This document shows, one piece after another, positions 25,217 through 34,386 of a DNA stretch of 64,000 nucleotides (positions are counted from its first letter, which is position 1; the number at the start of each line of letters is the position of its first letter). A program made the translations under genes and the position numbers. Under the pieces are notes generated by a model, which did no database searches, had not been told where the DNA came from, and was given only the letters and a program-made list of their open reading frames with translations. The DNA comes from Pseudomonas sp. ADAK13 (GTDB taxonomy: Bacteria > Pseudomonadota > Gammaproteobacteria > Pseudomonadales > Pseudomonadaceae): positions 6,448,001 to 6,512,000 of the forward strand of contig NZ_CP052860.1 of NCBI RefSeq assembly GCF_012935715.1. The letters run 5' to 3'.

Positions 25217-25948
25217 TCAGCGGATATCCACGCGGTAACGGAAGTGTTCGGCATGGCCACGGCCGCGTCGCAACTCCAGGGGTTGGCCGGCGTAATCCCG
25301 GGCCAGCCGCTCGATCACCATCACCGGGCTGCCCACCGGCACCTGCAGCCAGCGCGCCCACACCTCATCGATGGATTCGGCGGTGAGGGCTTCCTCGGCG
25401 GACGCCACGACCTGCCCGCATACCTCTTCGTAGGTCGGGTACAGCAACAAGCCCTGACGGGTCAGGTCGACGTCCAACAGCGCCTGGAATCGCGTACGCG
25501 GCAGCCAGATTTCCTCGGCCAGTACCGGCCCGGTGTCCAGCACGTGCACCCGCACGATGCAAATCACCGGCGCATCCGGCTCCAGCCCCAACACCTCGCT
25601 TACCGACAACGGCGCCTTCACCGGCTTGACCGACAGGATCCGGCTCTGTGGCAGCTGGCATTCGCCGCCCGGGCCCTGGAAGCGGAAACACCGGAACAAC
25701 GACGATTGAAACTTCGGGCGGCGCACAAACGTACCCCGGCCTTGTTGGCGTTCCAGGATGCCTTCACCGACCAACGCCTCGATGGCTTTACGCACGGTGC
25801 CGGTGGACAGCTGGTATTGGGTGGACAGCACCGCCTCAGGGGGAATCGCCGCCCCGGCTCGCCAGTGGTTATTGGCAATCTGCTCAATCAGATGATCCCG
25901 AAAGCGTTGGTACAGCGGCAGGCGGGAGTCACTCGACAGTATATTCAT
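25217..25948 (-). CDS. GntR-family regulator with UTRA domain (HutC type)
   Basis: 243-residue GntR/HutC regulator. The N-terminal winged helix (PLYQRFRDHLIEQI...GTVRKAIEALVGEGILERQQGRGTFV) is textbook, and the rest fits a UTRA effector-binding domain (VHVLDTGPVLAEEIWLP). It lies 33 bases downstream of a GST gene on the same strand. The effector is unknown. Confidence 0.88.
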   Translation of the reverse strand: MNILSSDSRLPLYQRFRDHLIEQIANNHWRAGAAIPPEAVLSTQYQLSTGTVRKAIEALVGEGILERQQGRGTFVRRPKFQSSLFRCFRFQGPGGECQLPQSRILSVKPVKAPLSVSEVLGLEPDAPVICIVRVHVLDTGPVLAEEIWLPRTRFQALLDVDLTRQGLLLYPTYEEVCGQVVASAEEALTAESIDEVWARWLQVPVGSPVMVIERLARDYAGQPLELRRGRGHAEHFRYRVDIR

Positions 25949-25981
25949 GGACCAGGATTCACTTTGTAATTGAGAAGGTGG

Positions 25982-26614
25982 CTACAGCGACGGTCGTGCC
26001 TGCTTGACCCATTCCTGGACCGAAGGCCGTTGCCATTGGCGCCGGGCGTACGCCACCAGGTTGGCGGGCACGCTGTCACCGTTGAGGATCAGCCGGTTGA
26101 GCATCACGGCCAGGTCCACGTCGGCAATCGACCACTCGCCGAACAGGTAGTCGCGCCCGTCAGCCAGCAGCGCCTGTGCCGCGCTGATCAGCTTTTGCGC
26201 TGCCGATTGCGCTGCCGCCGACAGCGGCTCGCCCTTGAGCCCGTAAAACACCACCAGGGTCGAACGTTCCTGCCGGATCGGCATCAGGTCACTGCGCAAC
26301 CACGCCTGAACCTGACGCGCCCTCGCCCGCTGGCGAGGTTCTGCCGGGTACACCGGGACCTGTGGGAACACTTCTTCCAGGTACTCGGTAATCGCCGAGG
26401 ACTCGGACAACGCAAACTCACCCTGCACCAGGGTCGGTACACGCCCGGTCAACGACAACTGGGCAAACGCCTCGGACTGGTTCTCACCCGTGTCGAGGTT
26501 CAGGGTGACCAGCTCGAACTCCAGGCCTTTTTCCCGCAGGGTTACGAACGCCGACATCGCGTAGGGGCTGGTGAAGTGGGCGTCAACGTACAGGCGTAGC
26601 GAGCGATTGTTCAC
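25982..26614 (-). CDS. Glutathione S-transferase (YfcF-like)
   Basis: 210-residue GST. The N-terminal thioredoxin fold (LRLYVDAHFTSPYAMSAFV) with SLTGRVPTLVQGEFALSESSAI is the glutathione site, and the helical C-terminal domain follows. It resembles E. coli YfcF. A GTG start at 26614 is preferred because AGGAGA precedes it by about 8 bases; the frame upstream has no better start. Probably co-transcribed with the GntR gene. Confidence 0.85.
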   Translation of the reverse strand: MNNRSLRLYVDAHFTSPYAMSAFVTLREKGLEFELVTLNLDTGENQSEAFAQLSLTGRVPTLVQGEFALSESSAITEYLEEVFPQVPVYPAEPRQRARARQVQAWLRSDLMPIRQERSTLVVFYGLKGEPLSAAAQSAAQKLISAAQALLADGRDYLFGEWSIADVDLAVMLNRLILNGDSVPANLVAYARRQWQRPSVQEWVKQARPSL

Positions 26615-26784
26615 GACGGGATCTCCTTGGCTGGAACGCCACACTACGAGATCCCGGGACGCAAATGAAATGCAGGGTTTTTATGGGGGCATTCCTGTCT
26701 GGAATACCAGCGATAATGGCAATACTATGGCGTCTAGCCACCCTGCCCTTTACACCCAAAAACAGATCAAGGAACGATCAATAG

Positions 26785-28215
26785 ATGAAACAAGCGGTAG
26801 TCGTCATCCACGGCATCGGCGAGCAGCGCCCGATGGACACCCTGCGCAGCTTCGTGGAAGCGATGATCCCGGCGGACACCCCCGAGGCCACGCCGTTCTA
26901 CTGGAGCAAACCCGACCGTTTTTCGCGCAATTTCGATTTGCGCGTGTTGAAGTCGGCGGGCCGCAACACCACGGATTTCTACGAGTACTACTGGGCCCAC
27001 AAGATGCAGGGCACCAAGGTCGGCCACCTGCTGAGTTGGCTCTGGGATATTTTCAAGCGCCCGCGCCGGGATATTCCCACCGCTATCGTGCCGATCTGGC
27101 GCGCCACCCGCTGGACCGTGCTGGCCCTGCTCGTGCTGCTGGTCAGCGGCACCCTGGCGACGCTGTATGGCCGGTTCCCCCACAGTGACAATCCCTTTGC
27201 CCTGATCCCGGTGCTGCTGGCGGTGATCGGCCTGGGCTTGAAGTACTCGGCGCTGTCGTACCTCGGCGACGCCGCCCGCTACCTGAGCCCCAACCCGCAG
27301 AACGTGGCGGTGCGCGAACAGATCCGCGCCGATGGCGTCGACCTGCTGCGGGCCCTGCACGACAAGGGCGACTACGACCGCATCATCGTCGTCGGCCACA
27401 GCCTGGGCAGCGTGATTGCCTACGACATCGTCGGCTACCTGTGGCACGAACATCACGACCAGTTGCACCCCAACAGCCCGGAACTCGCCGACCGCTACGC
27501 CAACCACGAGCGCCTGCAACCGGTGGTCCAGGACACGCTGCCCCGGGCCGGAAACGCCCTCGACGGTCGCCTGCAAAGCCTGCTGCGGTTTCGCGAGCAA
27601 CAGGCCGAAGCCTTTATCGAACAACGCAACCTCGGCAACCCGTGGCGCATCACCGACCTCGTCACCGTCGGCAGCCCCATGGCCCACGCCAGCCTGCTAC
27701 TGGGCCGCAGCGTGAGCGACTTCCAGCGCCGCATCGAACGCCGCGAAGCGCCCGCCTGCCCGCCCACACGCGACGAAAAGGGCTATGGCTACAGCGGCCG
27801 GCTTTCCCTCACGGTGGGCCAGCGCCCCTTTTCACCGCTGTACCTGCACCACGCCGCCGCGTTCGCCGTGACCCGCTGGACCAACCTCTATTTCCCTGCG
27901 CCAATGGGCCTGTTTGGCGACATCGTCGGCGGCCCGGTCAGCCCGGTGATGGGCGCCGGCGTGCTGGACCTGCCGGTCACCGTGGGCAAGTGGAAAGGCT
28001 GGCTGGCCAGGTCCTGGCTCAGCCACACCCACTACTGGAGCGAACGCGGCGGCCAGCAGGGCTACCTCGGTAAACTGGCCACCGATGAGGCGGCAATCAC
28101 CCACGGCGAACGCCCGTCGGCGACGCAAGCGTTGCGTTGGGCGATCGATCTCAAAGGTGTTCGGCGTTTTCGCCAGGCGGGCGCCAGGGACATCGTGGCC
28201 GAATCAGAGGCCTAG
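26785..28215 (+). CDS. Membrane-associated alpha/beta hydrolase (lipase-like)
   Basis: 476-residue protein starting directly with a hydrolase strand MKQAVVVIHGIGEQ. A pair of membrane segments lies around residues 112-150. The nucleophile elbow is VVGHSLGSVIAYD (about residue 205), and TVGSPMAHAS follows, as in class 3 lipase-like hydrolases. The substrate is unknown. The TAG stop overlaps the stop of the convergent DUF924 gene. Confidence 0.75.
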   Translation: MKQAVVVIHGIGEQRPMDTLRSFVEAMIPADTPEATPFYWSKPDRFSRNFDLRVLKSAGRNTTDFYEYYWAHKMQGTKVGHLLSWLWDIFKRPRRDIPTAIVPIWRATRWTVLALLVLLVSGTLATLYGRFPHSDNPFALIPVLLAVIGLGLKYSALSYLGDAARYLSPNPQNVAVREQIRADGVDLLRALHDKGDYDRIIVVGHSLGSVIAYDIVGYLWHEHHDQLHPNSPELADRYANHERLQPVVQDTLPRAGNALDGRLQSLLRFREQQAEAFIEQRNLGNPWRITDLVTVGSPMAHASLLLGRSVSDFQRRIERREAPACPPTRDEKGYGYSGRLSLTVGQRPFSPLYLHHAAAFAVTRWTNLYFPAPMGLFGDIVGGPVSPVMGAGVLDLPVTVGKWKGWLARSWLSHTHYWSERGGQQGYLGKLATDEAAITHGERPSATQALRWAIDLKGVRRFRQAGARDIVAESEA

Positions 28216-28751
28216 CCCGAAAAGCCACCGCTCTCCAGAAACGCCCGCTCCTCTTCTGTCGTGACCCTGGCCAGCACCTCATTACGATGGGGAAAGCGCC
28301 CGAACCGCTCAATGATGCGGGCATGCTCTTTTGCCCAGTGATAGGTATTGGCATCGAGTTCCTTGTTCAGCGCCACCGACAATTGCTGATCCTCGGGGTC
28401 TTCAGAATGCTCGAACGGCAAATAACAAAACGCCCGCAACGGGGTTTCAATCAACGTGTCCATCCCCGCCTCGACCATTTGCCGCGCATACAGGCGCGCC
28501 AGCGGGTCGGTGGCGAACATATGCGCCGTGCCACGAAAGGTATTGCGCGGGAACTGGTCCAGCAGCAACAACAACGCCAGCGCGCCTTCAGGTGATTGCA
28601 TCCAGCCCTCCAGCTCACGCCGGGCCGCCTGTAAATGCAACGTGTAAAAAGCCTCCCGAAAGCGCTGGTCAAACGCCTCATCCTTGGCAAACCAAAGCTT
28701 CGGCCCCGCTTGCTTCCAGAACTCAATAACCGCCCGCGATCCATTTTCCAT
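28212..28751 (-). CDS. DUF924 family protein
   Basis: About 179 residues of the DUF924 family, helical proteins of unknown function. Characteristic text: VIEFWKQAGPKLWFAKDEAFDQRF, LLLLDQFPRNTFRGTA and HRNEVLGR-like FPHRNEVLAR. Start choice is uncertain: ATG at 28751, GTG at 28760 (GGAG at good spacing) and GTG at 28778 are all in frame. Confidence 0.8.
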   Translation of the reverse strand: MENGSRAVIEFWKQAGPKLWFAKDEAFDQRFREAFYTLHLQAARRELEGWMQSPEGALALLLLLDQFPRNTFRGTAHMFATDPLARLYARQMVEAGMDTLIETPLRAFCYLPFEHSEDPEDQQLSVALNKELDANTYHWAKEHARIIERFGRFPHRNEVLARVTTEEERAFLESGGFSG

Positions 28752-28863
28752 CGTCGTCACAACCCTCTCCTCACTCACGCCCCAAATTTCATCATCACTC
28801 TAAACAAAACCTTTAAAGTTTCGGAATGTGTCTGAATGTTTCTACTGCACAAAGGTATTGTTG

Positions 28864-29922
28864 ATGATCCTACGCCTCGCCCAGATTTTCAGTGACTCCA
28901 ACACCCAGGTTCGCGCCAAGCTGTTTGGCATCTACGGGGTATTGATCGGCATTAACGTGGCCGCCTGGGTTTGGGCGCTGGTGGCGTTCCATGATCATCC
29001 GGTGCTGCTCGGCACCGCGTTGCTGGCCTACGGTTTCGGGCTGCGGCATGCGGTGGATGCTGACCATATTGCTGCCATCGACAACGTCACCCGCAAGCTG
29101 ATGCAGGAAAACAAACGCCCGGTGGCGGTCGGGTTCTTTTTCTCCCTGGGGCACTCTTCGGTGGTGGTGCTGGCGTCCATTGGCGTCGCGTTTGCGGCGT
29201 CGGCGATGCAGGACCGGTTTGAAGGCTTCAAGGCCATCGGCGGAGTGATCGGCACGTCGGTCTCGGCCTCGTTCCTGTTGGTGATCGCCTTGATGAACCT
29301 GGTGATCCTGCACGCGATCTACAAGGCCTGGCGTCATGTGCGCCAGGGCGGCGCGTACGTGGAGGATGACTTTGACCTGTTGCTGGCAGACCGTGGCTTT
29401 ATGGCGCGGCTGTTCCGCCCGGTGTTTCGCCTGATCAGCCGCAGCTGGCACCTGTACCCGCTGGGTTTCCTGTTCGGCCTGGGTTTCGACACCGCCACCG
29501 AGATCGGGCTGCTGGGGATCTCTGCGACACAGGCATCACAGGGTCTTTCGCCGTGGGCGATCATGGTGTTCCCGCTGCTGTTCAGTGCGGGCATGTCCCT
29601 GGTGGACACCCTCGACGGTCATCTGATGCTGGGGGCGTATGGCTGGGCGTACATGAAGCCGATCCGCAAGATCTACTACAACATGAGCATCACCCTGGTG
29701 TCGGTGGTGGTCGCGGTGGTGATCGGCAGTATTGAAGCGTTGGGGTTGATTGGTGACCAGCTGGATTTGAAGGGGGCGTTCTGGGGCTTTATCGGCGCGC
29801 TGAACGACAGCTTCGGGATGCTGGGCTACATGATCATCGGGATCTTTGTGGCCAGTTGGGCGATCTCGGTAATGCTGTATCGCCTCAAGGGGTTTGACCG
29901 GATTGAAGTGAAGGCGGGTTGA
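28864..29922 (+). CDS. Nickel/cobalt permease (HoxN/NixA family)
   Basis: 352-residue inner-membrane transporter with about eight hydrophobic segments. The signature metal motif RHAVDADHIAAIDN (HX4DH) is in helix II, and LGFDTATEIG and MSLVDTLDG are the other family signatures. It imports Ni2+ or Co2+ for metalloenzymes or cobalamin. The ATG at 28864 follows AAAGG. No riboswitch or cobalamin gene is seen nearby, so the metal is not decided. Confidence 0.9.
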   Translation: MILRLAQIFSDSNTQVRAKLFGIYGVLIGINVAAWVWALVAFHDHPVLLGTALLAYGFGLRHAVDADHIAAIDNVTRKLMQENKRPVAVGFFFSLGHSSVVVLASIGVAFAASAMQDRFEGFKAIGGVIGTSVSASFLLVIALMNLVILHAIYKAWRHVRQGGAYVEDDFDLLLADRGFMARLFRPVFRLISRSWHLYPLGFLFGLGFDTATEIGLLGISATQASQGLSPWAIMVFPLLFSAGMSLVDTLDGHLMLGAYGWAYMKPIRKIYYNMSITLVSVVVAVVIGSIEALGLIGDQLDLKGAFWGFIGALNDSFGMLGYMIIGIFVASWAISVMLYRLKGFDRIEVKAG

Positions 29923-29967
29923 CCTTATGGCTGTGCAGCCCGCTCAAGCTGGAGGTCTGGTGCAGGG

Positions 29968-30142
29968 ACTTTTGTGGCAAAGGAGGCTTGTTGTGGTTAG
30001 CGGGGCTTGTTGTGGCGAGGGGGCTTGTCCCCCGTTGGAGTGCGTAGCGCTCCCAGCTTTTTTGGGGCCGCTGCGCAGCCCAACGGGGGACAAGCCCCCT
30101 CGCCACAGCAAGCTCCCTCACCAAAGCAAGCTCCCTCACCAC
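29968..30142. repeat. Complex REP-like inverted repeat with decayed tandem arms
   Basis: A near-perfect inverted pair GTGGCGAGGGGGCTTGTCCC / GGGACAAGCCCCCTCGCCAC sits around a central hairpin (GGAGTGCGTAGCGCTCC). On the left, shorter degenerate TTGTGG...GGCTTG units repeat; on the right, CAAGCTCCCTCACC units repeat. It fills the gap between the nickel permease and the TonB receptor. Confidence 0.75.
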
Positions 30143-30166
30143 AAGGTATTCATACGTTTGGGCGGC

Positions 30167-32608
30167 TTAGAAATCCACCGTCGCCGATAACTTCACGGTC
30201 CGCGGCTCGCCCTGGGTCAGGTAGTTATTGGCCGTCGACGCCGACGACCAATACGCCTTGTTCGCCACGTTCTCCACGTTGGCGCGCAAGGTGATGTACT
30301 TGTCGTCGGCCTTGAAGCCATACCGCGCGCCCAGGTCGACGCGGGTCCAGGCCGGAATGCTCAGGCTGTTGGCGGCGTTGACGTATTCGCCACCGGTGCG
30401 CAGCATCCGTGCGCTGACCGCCGCGCCCTGGAGGCCCGGCACGTCCCAATCCGCACCGACGTTGTACTGGAAGCGCGGCACGCCGGCGGCGCGGTTGCCG
30501 TCGGTGGCGCCGTTGGAGGTGTTCTTCTGTTCGGTGTCCATCCAGGTGGCGCCGGCCAGCAGACGCAGGCCGTCAATGGGCTCACCGAACACGTTGAGTT
30601 CGACGCCTTTGTTGATCTGTTCACCGTCGACAGTAAAGGTGTCGAGCCGCTGCCCCGGGAAGCGGGTGGTGGCGTTGTTCGGCTGTTCAATGCGATACAC
30701 GCCCAGGGTGGCGCCGTAGCTTTCCCAGTCCAGCTTGACCCCGGCTTCCGTCTGCTTGCTGCGCTTGGGCGGGAATACCTCGCCAGGGTTGGTGACGTTC
30801 GTGAGCGGTGCCGTCGGGCCCTGCGCCAGGCCTTCAATGCGGTTGGCGTAGAACGACACGTGCTCCCACGGCTTGATCACCAGGCCATAGACCGGCGTGG
30901 TGATGGACTCCGAATACGGCGTGCCCCGCACACCGGAGGCGGTGTTCCAGCTGTCCACCTCGATCGTCTGGCGCCGCACCCCCAGGGTCAGCAGTACCCG
31001 ATCATCAATAAAACCCAGGGTGTCGGACACCGCCGCACTCTTGATCCGGTTCTTGCCCACAACACGCGGGTCGTGAATATCACTGCCGAAATAGGTGTTG
31101 GTCGGCCGCGGTGTTTGCGTCGGGTTGTACAGGTTGCCGGGTTGACGGTTCGCCACCAGGATCGCCTCATAAGCCGAGCGTTGCTCGCCCCAGATCCCCG
31201 ACAGACCGAAGTTCATCTGATGGGTCACCGGCCCGGTAGCGAAGTGGCCGTTCAAGCCGGCCATTGCGCTTTTGTTGTCTTCGTCATGGGGCGAATACAG
31301 GAAGCCCACCTTGGCGCTGCCATCGTTGCCGACATACAACGATGAATACTGGCCGTTCTCCCGGGTGTGCTTGGCGCCGCCTGCTGCGTAGGCCGTCCAG
31401 TTATCGTTCAAATCATATTCGGCATTCACCATGCCGTAGGTGTCCTCCAGCTCCGACCAGCTCCAGTTCTGGGCGTAGTTATCGTTGGCCGACGGCGCAT
31501 GGGGCACCTGGGTACCGGTCGGGTACACCACCGCACGACCATTATTGATGCGCTCTTTCTGGTAGCCAAAATCGGTGGAAACCCGCAGGCGCTCGCCGCG
31601 GTAATCCAGCGCGACGGCAATCAACTGCGAGCTTTTGTTTTCGTCATCCACGGCGGTGTCGCCACCGTGCCTGGCCAGGTTGACCCGGGCGCCAAAGCGG
31701 TTGTCTTCGCCAAAGCGCTGGCCGAGGTCCAGGTGGCCGCCGGCCTGGCTGTCGCTGGCGTAATCAAGCGTCACGCTGCGGGTGGGCGTATCTTCGGCGC
31801 GCTTGGGCACCAAGTTGACGCTGCCGCCGATCCCGCTGCCCGAGGGTGAAACGCCGTTGACGAACGCGTTCGGTCCCTTGAACAACTCCACCCGCTCCAG
31901 GGCTTCGGTGGTGATGATCTGCCGGGGCAGCACGCCGTACAGGCCGTTGAAGGCGATGTCATCGGTGCTCAGCGGCAGGCCGCGAATGGTGAACACCTGG
32001 GAGAAGTTACCGAACCCCGCCGACTGGCGCACCGAGGCGTCGTTGAGCAGCACGTCGCCTACTGTTCGCGCCTGCTGATCGGCGATGGTTTTCGAGGTGT
32101 AGCTGACCACACTGAAGGGCACGTCGCTGATGGACCGGTTGCCCAGTACGCCCAGGCGTGCCGAACGTGCCACCTGGCCGCCGCCGTACGTGTCCACCTG
32201 CGCCCCGCTCGCCTCGCCGCTGATGGTGGTGGCGCCCAGCTCCAATGCGCCACCGCTGGCCTGAGGCACCACGGTGTAGCCATTGGCGCCGGTGCCCTGC
32301 AGGGTATAACCGCTGCCCTGCAGCAACTGGGCAAAGCCCGATTGCGCGCTGTAGCTGCCTTGCAACCCCGGGCTTTGTTGATCGTTGAGCAGCGTGGAAT
32401 CGAACGACAACGGCACCCCGGACAGCGCTGCAAACTGTGCCAGCACATTCCCCAGCGGCCCCGGCGCGAGGTGATAGCTGCGCGCCGCACTGCTTTGCGC
32501 CGCGTCTTCTGCCTGGGCGCTTTGCAGCGGCGCGATGGCCGCCAGGGCGACTGCCAGGCTCAGTGCTTTCAGGGGGCGGGGGCAGTTTGGGAGCGATCTG
32601 GCGGTCAT
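30167..32608 (-). CDS. TonB-dependent siderophore receptor with signalling domain
   Basis: 813-residue outer-membrane receptor. A signal peptide is followed by an N-terminal STN signalling domain (RSYHLAPGPLGNVLAQFAALSG...), a plug domain (TIADQQARTVGDVLLNDASVRQ) and a beta barrel ending in ...KLSATVDF with a terminal aromatic residue. The STN domain talks to the adjacent FecR, which controls the ECF sigma factor, so this is a ferri-siderophore cell-surface signalling system (FpvA/FoxA class). The ATG at 32608 fits AGGAA better than the ATG two codons earlier. The ligand is not identifiable. Confidence 0.92.
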   Translation of the reverse strand: MTARSLPNCPRPLKALSLAVALAAIAPLQSAQAEDAAQSSAARSYHLAPGPLGNVLAQFAALSGVPLSFDSTLLNDQQSPGLQGSYSAQSGFAQLLQGSGYTLQGTGANGYTVVPQASGGALELGATTISGEASGAQVDTYGGGQVARSARLGVLGNRSISDVPFSVVSYTSKTIADQQARTVGDVLLNDASVRQSAGFGNFSQVFTIRGLPLSTDDIAFNGLYGVLPRQIITTEALERVELFKGPNAFVNGVSPSGSGIGGSVNLVPKRAEDTPTRSVTLDYASDSQAGGHLDLGQRFGEDNRFGARVNLARHGGDTAVDDENKSSQLIAVALDYRGERLRVSTDFGYQKERINNGRAVVYPTGTQVPHAPSANDNYAQNWSWSELEDTYGMVNAEYDLNDNWTAYAAGGAKHTRENGQYSSLYVGNDGSAKVGFLYSPHDEDNKSAMAGLNGHFATGPVTHQMNFGLSGIWGEQRSAYEAILVANRQPGNLYNPTQTPRPTNTYFGSDIHDPRVVGKNRIKSAAVSDTLGFIDDRVLLTLGVRRQTIEVDSWNTASGVRGTPYSESITTPVYGLVIKPWEHVSFYANRIEGLAQGPTAPLTNVTNPGEVFPPKRSKQTEAGVKLDWESYGATLGVYRIEQPNNATTRFPGQRLDTFTVDGEQINKGVELNVFGEPIDGLRLLAGATWMDTEQKNTSNGATDGNRAAGVPRFQYNVGADWDVPGLQGAAVSARMLRTGGEYVNAANSLSIPAWTRVDLGARYGFKADDKYITLRANVENVANKAYWSSASTANNYLTQGEPRTVKLSATVDF

Positions 32609-32697
32609 GGGCATTCCTGTCGGCGCGGCGCAAAGTTGAGGGTTCTCCCCTACACCGAACGACAACGAAAAAGGTATCAGCGAACGTTGAAAAAAGT

Positions 32698-33645
32698 TCA
32701 GCGCGGCTCGACCGTCACCCAATACCCGGTGACGCTGCTGACCTTAACCGGCAAGGTTTCCTGCAACAGGTGCAGGCTGGCGTCGGTATCGCGCAGGGAA
32801 AACGCCCCCGACACGGTGAGGTTGGCCACCGAGTCATGGCAGCGCAGCATGCCGGCGCGATAGCGCCCCAACTCATCCAGCAAGTCCGCCAGGCGCATGT
32901 GCTGGGCCAGGAGCATGCCGTTTTCCCAGGTCAGGGCGCTGACGTCCAACGGCTCCACAGCGGCCACACCGTCTGCGCTGAAGGCGCCCTGCTCGCCCGC
33001 CTTGACGATCACGCCCTGGCTGGCATGCTCCGGCAGCAACTCCACCGCACCTTCGGTCACCGCCACTCGGCTGCGCTGCTCACCCACCCGCACACTGAAC
33101 CGCGTGCCCAAGGCCCGGGCGGTGCCGTGGCGGGTCTGGACGATAAACGGGCGGTGGGCTGCGTCCTTGGCGGTGGTGATCAACACTTCACCCTTGAGCA
33201 ACTCGATGCGCCGTACCTGCTCGGAGAACGCGATATTCAACGAGCTGCCGGTGTTGATCAGCAAACGCGTGCCATCGGGCAAAGTAAGGTTCTTTTGTTC
33301 GCCGATCGCCGTGTGCTGGTCGGCGGTCCATTGCTGCCAGGGTAACTGCCGATACGCCAGCCAGGTCGCCGGGCCTGCCGCCAGCAACAGCCCGAGCGCC
33401 TGGCGTCGGCCGAGGGGCTTCTTGCGCCCGATGCGCTTGAGGGTCTCGCCGGCAATCGCCGCCGGCACCGTGTTGAAATCCCCCAGAATCGCCTCCGCCC
33501 GTTGCCAGGCCTGCGCGTGCTGGGCGCTGCGGCCCTGCCATTGGGCGATGGCGCGGCGGTCTTCGTCGGTGGCGCTGCCGGACTGCAACTGCACCATCCA
33601 GTCGGCGGCTTCACCGAGGATCAGCGGATCGATCGACTGGCTCAT
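32698..33645 (-). CDS. FecR-family anti-sigma factor/signal transducer
   Basis: 315-residue FecR protein. The N-terminal cytoplasmic anti-sigma part contains AADWMVQLQSG...ATDEDRRAIAQW and the typical HAQAWQRAE. A single membrane segment lies around the RRQALGLLLAAGPATWLAY stretch. The periplasmic domain has the TLPDGTRLLINTGSSLNIAF motif. It binds the STN domain of the receptor and regulates the sigma factor. Its ATG overlaps the sigma-factor stop by 4 bases. Confidence 0.92.
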   Translation of the reverse strand: MSQSIDPLILGEAADWMVQLQSGSATDEDRRAIAQWQGRSAQHAQAWQRAEAILGDFNTVPAAIAGETLKRIGRKKPLGRRQALGLLLAAGPATWLAYRQLPWQQWTADQHTAIGEQKNLTLPDGTRLLINTGSSLNIAFSEQVRRIELLKGEVLITTAKDAAHRPFIVQTRHGTARALGTRFSVRVGEQRSRVAVTEGAVELLPEHASQGVIVKAGEQGAFSADGVAAVEPLDVSALTWENGMLLAQHMRLADLLDELGRYRAGMLRCHDSVANLTVSGAFSLRDTDASLHLLQETLPVKVSSVTGYWVTVEPR

Positions 33646-34139
33646 GCCACGCTCAGGCAGGCCAGGAAGGCGTCGCGCATGTAGCGTTTGACCGAGATCA
33701 GCGACACGCCCAACGCATCGGCGATCTGCTGGTAGGTCAGGCCGTCGATCTGCGACATCAGGAATGCCTGGCGGGTCTTTTCCGGCAGGTCCCGCAACAT
33801 CGCCTCAATGCGGTACAGCGCTTCGAGGATCAACCAGCGGGTTTCCGGCGACGGTACATGCTGCTCGGGCAGGTGCGCGATGGTTTCCAGGTAGGCGCGC
33901 TCCACTTCCTGGCGGCGCCAACTGTCGATCATCAAGCCCTTGGCGATATGGGTGAGCAACGCCCGTGGTTCGGCGCCCAGGTTGCTGCTGGCCTGGCGGG
34001 TCAGCAGGCGCATAAAGGTGTCGTGGGCCAGGTCGGCGGCATCGCTGGCGTTGCCCAGCTTGCGGTCCAGCCAGCGGTGCAACCATCCATGGTGTTCGCA
34101 GTACAGGTCCTGGATATGCAGATTGAGAGGAGACGACAT
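33642..34139 (-). CDS. ECF sigma factor (FecI type)
   Basis: 165-residue extracytoplasmic-function sigma factor with region 2 (DAADLAHDTFMRLL) and region 4 (FLMSQIDGLTYQQIADALGVSLISVKRYM). It would direct transcription of the downstream receptor when the siderophore is bound. The ATG at 34139 is chosen over one three codons upstream. Upstream, an AGAAT-n7-ATTCT inverted repeat near 34190-34206 on the + strand could be a weak iron-regulation site, but it matches a Fur box poorly. Confidence 0.92.
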   Translation of the reverse strand: MSSPLNLHIQDLYCEHHGWLHRWLDRKLGNASDAADLAHDTFMRLLTRQASSNLGAEPRALLTHIAKGLMIDSWRRQEVERAYLETIAHLPEQHVPSPETRWLILEALYRIEAMLRDLPEKTRQAFLMSQIDGLTYQQIADALGVSLISVKRYMRDAFLACLSVA

Positions 34140-34256
34140 GCCGATCACCGGGGCGCGCCGGAGCGGTGAGGCTCAAGCGTAATTAAGAATTGATCGCATT
34201 CTAATCTGCATCGGCGGTGCTGGCAATTTCACGGTTTTTTGAGCGCTGGAGATTCC

Positions 34257-34346
34257 TGTGGGAGCTGGCTTGCCTGCGATGGCGGTGTATCAGGCGCCAA
34301 CGATGCAAGCGGGTCCGCCGCTATCGCAGGCAAGCCAGCTCCCACA
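34257..34346. repeat. REPIN-type inverted repeat pair
   Basis: Arms TGTGGGAGCTGGCTTGCCTG and CAGGCAAGCCAGCTCCCACA in inverted orientation, between metE and the sigma-factor gene. Confidence 0.88.
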
Positions 34347-34386
34347 TTTTTGGTCTTCACCCGGCGTGTTATACCGGGTGCCTGGA

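Noticed and set aside
34180..34215. Fur box upstream of the ECF sigma gene
   Set aside because: An AGAAT...ATTCT inverted repeat is present, but it matches the GATAATGATAATCATTATC form too poorly to list as a site.
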